A DNA stretch of 64,000 bases from Perognathus longimembris pacificus (Eukaryota; Chordata; Mammalia; Rodentia; Heteromyidae), in NCBI RefSeq assembly GCF_023159225.1, contig NC_063161.1:124162958-124226957 (forward strand), written 5' to 3'. Under the pieces are notes generated by a model. It was not told the origin of the DNA. It saw only the letters and a list, made by a program, of their open reading frames with translations, and did not search any database. Numbering within the stretch: position 1 is the stretch's first letter; each line of letters opens with the position of its first letter. Below are positions 61,567-64,000 of the stretch, piece by piece. Made by a program: the position numbers and the translations under genes.

Positions 61567-62219
61567 CAGCACTAGACATTGCCCCATTTGTAAGGAAATG
61601 GAAGGACGTGGAAAAAGTTATACTAAGTGAAGTGAGCCAGACCCAAAGAAACATGGACTCCTCTATGGTCTCCCTTATAGGGAATAATTAGCACAGGTTT
61701 AGGCAAGTCACAGCAGAGGATCACAGGAGCCCAATAGCTATACCCTTACGAACACGTAAGATAATGCTAAGTGAAATGAACTCCATGTTATGGAAACGAC
61801 TGTTATATCAAAGTTGTAACTATTTTCAACGTGCCATATGTAACTGTAGCCTCTATTAATTGATGGTCTTCTTGTATCACCTTCCTGTGGTTGTACCTAT
61901 ACTTTCTCTGTATCTTATCTGAGTATATTGGAAACCGGTATACTGGTATTAGAACTAGGAAATTGGAAGTGAACACCAAAATCGAGAGACACAAGGTAAA
62001 AAAAGACAAACAACTACAAAAGCAACACTTGCAAAACTGTTTGATGTAAATGAACTGAACAACTCATGGCGGGGAGGGAAAGGGGGGAATGAGGGACTAG
62101 GTAACAAACAGTACAAGAAATGTATCCAATGCCTAATGTATGAAACTGTAACCTCTCTGTAATTCAGTTTGATAATAATAATAATAATATATATATATAT
62201 AAAGAAATGGGCCAAAAAG
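61567..62219 (+). mobile_element. LINE-1 3' end, young, nested in the old L1
   Basis: cattgccccatttgtaagga, then cagacccaaagaaacatgga, the 3' UTR, a G-rich run and a (TAA)n(TA)n tail. Duplication aaacttgca at 61558-61566 and 62220-62228. Old L1 sequence resumes directly after it. Confidence 0.92.
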
Positions 62220-62489
62220 AAACTTGCATAATATCTCTACAGCTGCAAAATACAGATTATTCTCAAGTAAATATAGAACTTTCTTCAAAAGATAATATCT
62301 CACAGGCTAAGCTACAACAAATTTAAGAACATTGAGATATGTCAAATATACCTTGCAACCACAACTGAATCAAACAAAAAAATTAACAAAGGAAGGGATG
62401 CTGAAGGTTTCACAATGCTGTAGACAATAAGCAACACATTCTTTAAAACAGTGAGCCAAATAAGACATCAGTGGAAAATAAAATCGTTT

Positions 62490-62698
62490 TCTTTCTTCTC
62501 TTTTTTCTGCCAGTCCTGGAGCTTGAACTCAGGGCCTGACCACTGTTCCTGGCTTCTTTTTGCTCAAGACTAGCACTCTACCTCTTGAGCTACAGCACCA
62601 CTTCTGTCTTTTTCTGTTTATGTGGTGCTAAGGAATCAAACACAGGGCTTCATGCATGCTAGGCAAGCACTTTACCACTAAGCCACATTCCCAGCACT
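62490..62698 (-). mobile_element. IDL-Geo SINE, minus strand, nested in the old L1
   Basis: ctgccagtcctggagcttga, gggcctgaccactgttcctg and cactctacctcttgagctac (Geo half); tgtggtgctaaggaatcaaa, catgctaggcaagcacttta and cactaagccacattcccagc (ID half). It has accumulated more changes than the copies at 4242, 8142 and 8579. Confidence 0.9.
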
Positions 62699-63673
62699 AG
62701 TTTTAAAAATAAAAATGGAAGCACAAACTTTGAAAAATTTAGGAGATGCAGTACTGTATGTACTAAGAGAGAAATTTGCCAAGGTAAGAACTTGCATTTT
62801 TTTTTAAGATCTCAAATTATAGTTTGTGCTTAGAAGGACCTGAGGCTTCTGTAAAATATGAATTAGAACTAATATATTTAATAAAGTTTCAAGGTAGCGA
62901 TTCATCATAAAAATTATTTGTGGTTGTATATACTAATATTGCAATATAAAAGAACCTATGTAAAGAATCTAATATATGACAGCATCAAAATAAGATCATT
63001 GAGAAGCGTCTTTTCTGAGGATACCAAAGTCTTACATACCAAACCTACAAAATGCTGTTGAAATAAATTAAGGAAGACAGAAGTAAATAGCCATAGACTA
63101 GAAGAGCTGGTGCTGTGAGAGAAAAGTGTTGCATTGATATAACATATTTCTATTAAAATCCCCTGGTTGCCAAGAACACAAAATTGGAAATGGATACTCT
63201 TCCACAAATGGCACATAGAAATCTGTCTATCCATGTAGAAAAGTACTAGTAGTCGATTTACCAAATATTAAAATCAGCTCAAAATGAAGTGAAATGTTGA
63301 ATGCTAAGACCTGTAACTATAAAACTTCTATGACACAAAGAGAAAGCCTTATAACATTGGTCTTAGAAAATTATTTTGACTATGACATCAAAAGCAAATC
63401 GGGGGGGAGCAGAAATCATTTTTGGAGTGAAATGGCAATCTATAAGCAGAAAAAATACATTCTTTATAAATAATAAGGGCTTAATACCCCAAAATATGTA
63501 ACAATTCCAAAAAGCAGAAACTAAATAACCTAATTTTAAAAATTGGGTATAGAATCTGAGATATTTTCCAAAAATAGGCGCAAATGGCCAAAGACATGAA
63601 ACATCCCTAATCATCAGGGAATTTCAAGTGAATTCTGTAAGATGTCTGTTGTCCAAAAAATAAAATATAAAAT

Positions 63674-64000
63674 TGTCGGGGGCTCCGGACCTCCTTTTCC
63701 CCTATCTCCAGGGGGAAATGCCTGAACCCAAGCTATGAAAGATACTCAGCCCTTCCCCTCCCACCAGCAGAAGGAGTAAGGGGTATCTTTGTGGACTTTG
63801 CTGAGTTGAGGAGAAATGCCGAAATCCCCTTCCCTGTCATCCCCTTCATGTGTCAGATGCAGGAAGGAAATTCTGGGGAGATAGCCTGATGGTTGAACGG
63901 GTCTCACAGGATTTAATTGGGAGGGGGTTTATATAACAATAATGGCGGGAAAGGAGGGGGACTGGCCAAAGGGCCAGTCATAAGCTAAAGACCATGTCCG
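63674..64000 (-). mobile_element. LTR (family A, copy 3), truncated by the window end
   Basis: Begins tgtcgggggctccgg and runs collinear with copy 1: gtggactttgctgagttgag, catgtgtcagatgcaggaag and gatttaattgggaggggg, then tttatataac as the complement of the TATA region. Interrupts the old L1. Whether this is a solo LTR or the end of a provirus cannot be told. Confidence 0.85.

Larger units (their letters stand above)
61100..63672 (+). mobile_element. Ancient LINE-1 (L1M-type), most of ORF2, with nested insertions
   Basis: Recognised in order: ORF2 start and endonuclease region (ctcctcaatcaaaagactga, gtggtcatacttgtatcaga, aaaggacattatttaatggc, aggatataataattataagt); then, after a young L1, gcaaaatacagattattctc and aagctacaacaaatttaaga; after an IDL-Geo, tttaggagatgcagtactgt; then reverse-transcriptase/C-terminal stretches (agacctgtaactataaaact, aataagggcttaatacccca, ccctaatcatcagggaattt). 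It is cut by an LTR at 63674. All frames are heavily broken. Nested pieces are listed separately. Confidence 0.85.

Noticed and set aside
1..64000. CRISPR arrays, operons, phage or bacterial features
   Set aside because: SINEs, LINEs, LTRs and microsatellites show this is mammalian nuclear DNA; none of the spaced repeats have direct-repeat/spacer regularity.

Overview
This is a window of mammalian, almost certainly rodent, nuclear DNA that behaves like a gene desert. It is AT-rich and CpG-poor, and no open frame can be defended as a complete protein-coding gene. The longest open frames are remains of LINE-1 ORF2, read-through of microsatellites or pyrimidine tracts, or chance. The lineage can be narrowed from the repeats. 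At least seven copies are present of a dimeric SINE with an ID-like, tRNA-Ala-type left half (A box near tggcctagtgg, B box near ggttcgattcc) and a distinctive right half (gtggctcaagtggcagagtgc ... ggccctgagtccaaggccc) ending in poly(A). From memory of the literature this is IDL-Geo, a SINE described from the Geomyoidea (kangaroo rats, pocket mice, pocket gophers), so a heteromyid or geomyid rodent is the best guess. Several copies have perfect 10-17 bp target-site duplications.

Layout. 1-2.06 kb: the 3' end of an old L1 carrying a nested IDL-Geo, then an opposing L1 3' end. 2.8-6.4 kb: 7SL/B1-like+Geo SINEs, an IDL-Geo and a diverged pair of direct repeats about 1.5 kb apart. 6.8-7.3 kb: an unexplained stretch richer in CpG, with a splice-acceptor-like site, an open frame and a poly(A) signal. 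8.1-8.8 kb: a head-to-head IDL-Geo pair. 11.1-11.6, 38.6-39.1 and 63.7-64.0 kb: three copies of one LTR family, all on the minus strand; the first two are solo and the last is cut by the window edge. 26.1-26.6 kb: a second kind of LTR-like element. 34.2-35.95 kb: a B1-type multimer followed by a 5'-inverted (twin-primed) L1. 45-47.5 kb: a cluster of ancient MIR elements. 49.3-49.6 kb: a 260 bp TATATG-type array. 61-64 kb: an old L1 ORF2 successively invaded by a young L1, an IDL-Geo and an LTR.

The sequence works mainly as a record of retrotransposition. L1 supplied the machinery, visible as poly(A) tails, TSDs and TT/AAAA-type target sites. Three SINE architectures parasitised it (IDL-Geo, B1-like+Geo, and B1-like+ID including B1-B1-ID trimers), and LTR elements were added independently. 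The stretches between repeats show no gene. A few with clustered homeodomain-type TAATTA cores may be conserved noncoding DNA, which cannot be tested from one sequence. No previously undescribed functional system was found; the most original signals are the modular reuse of the Geo monomer, the B1-B1-ID trimers, and the orphan exon-like block at 6.85-7.33 kb.
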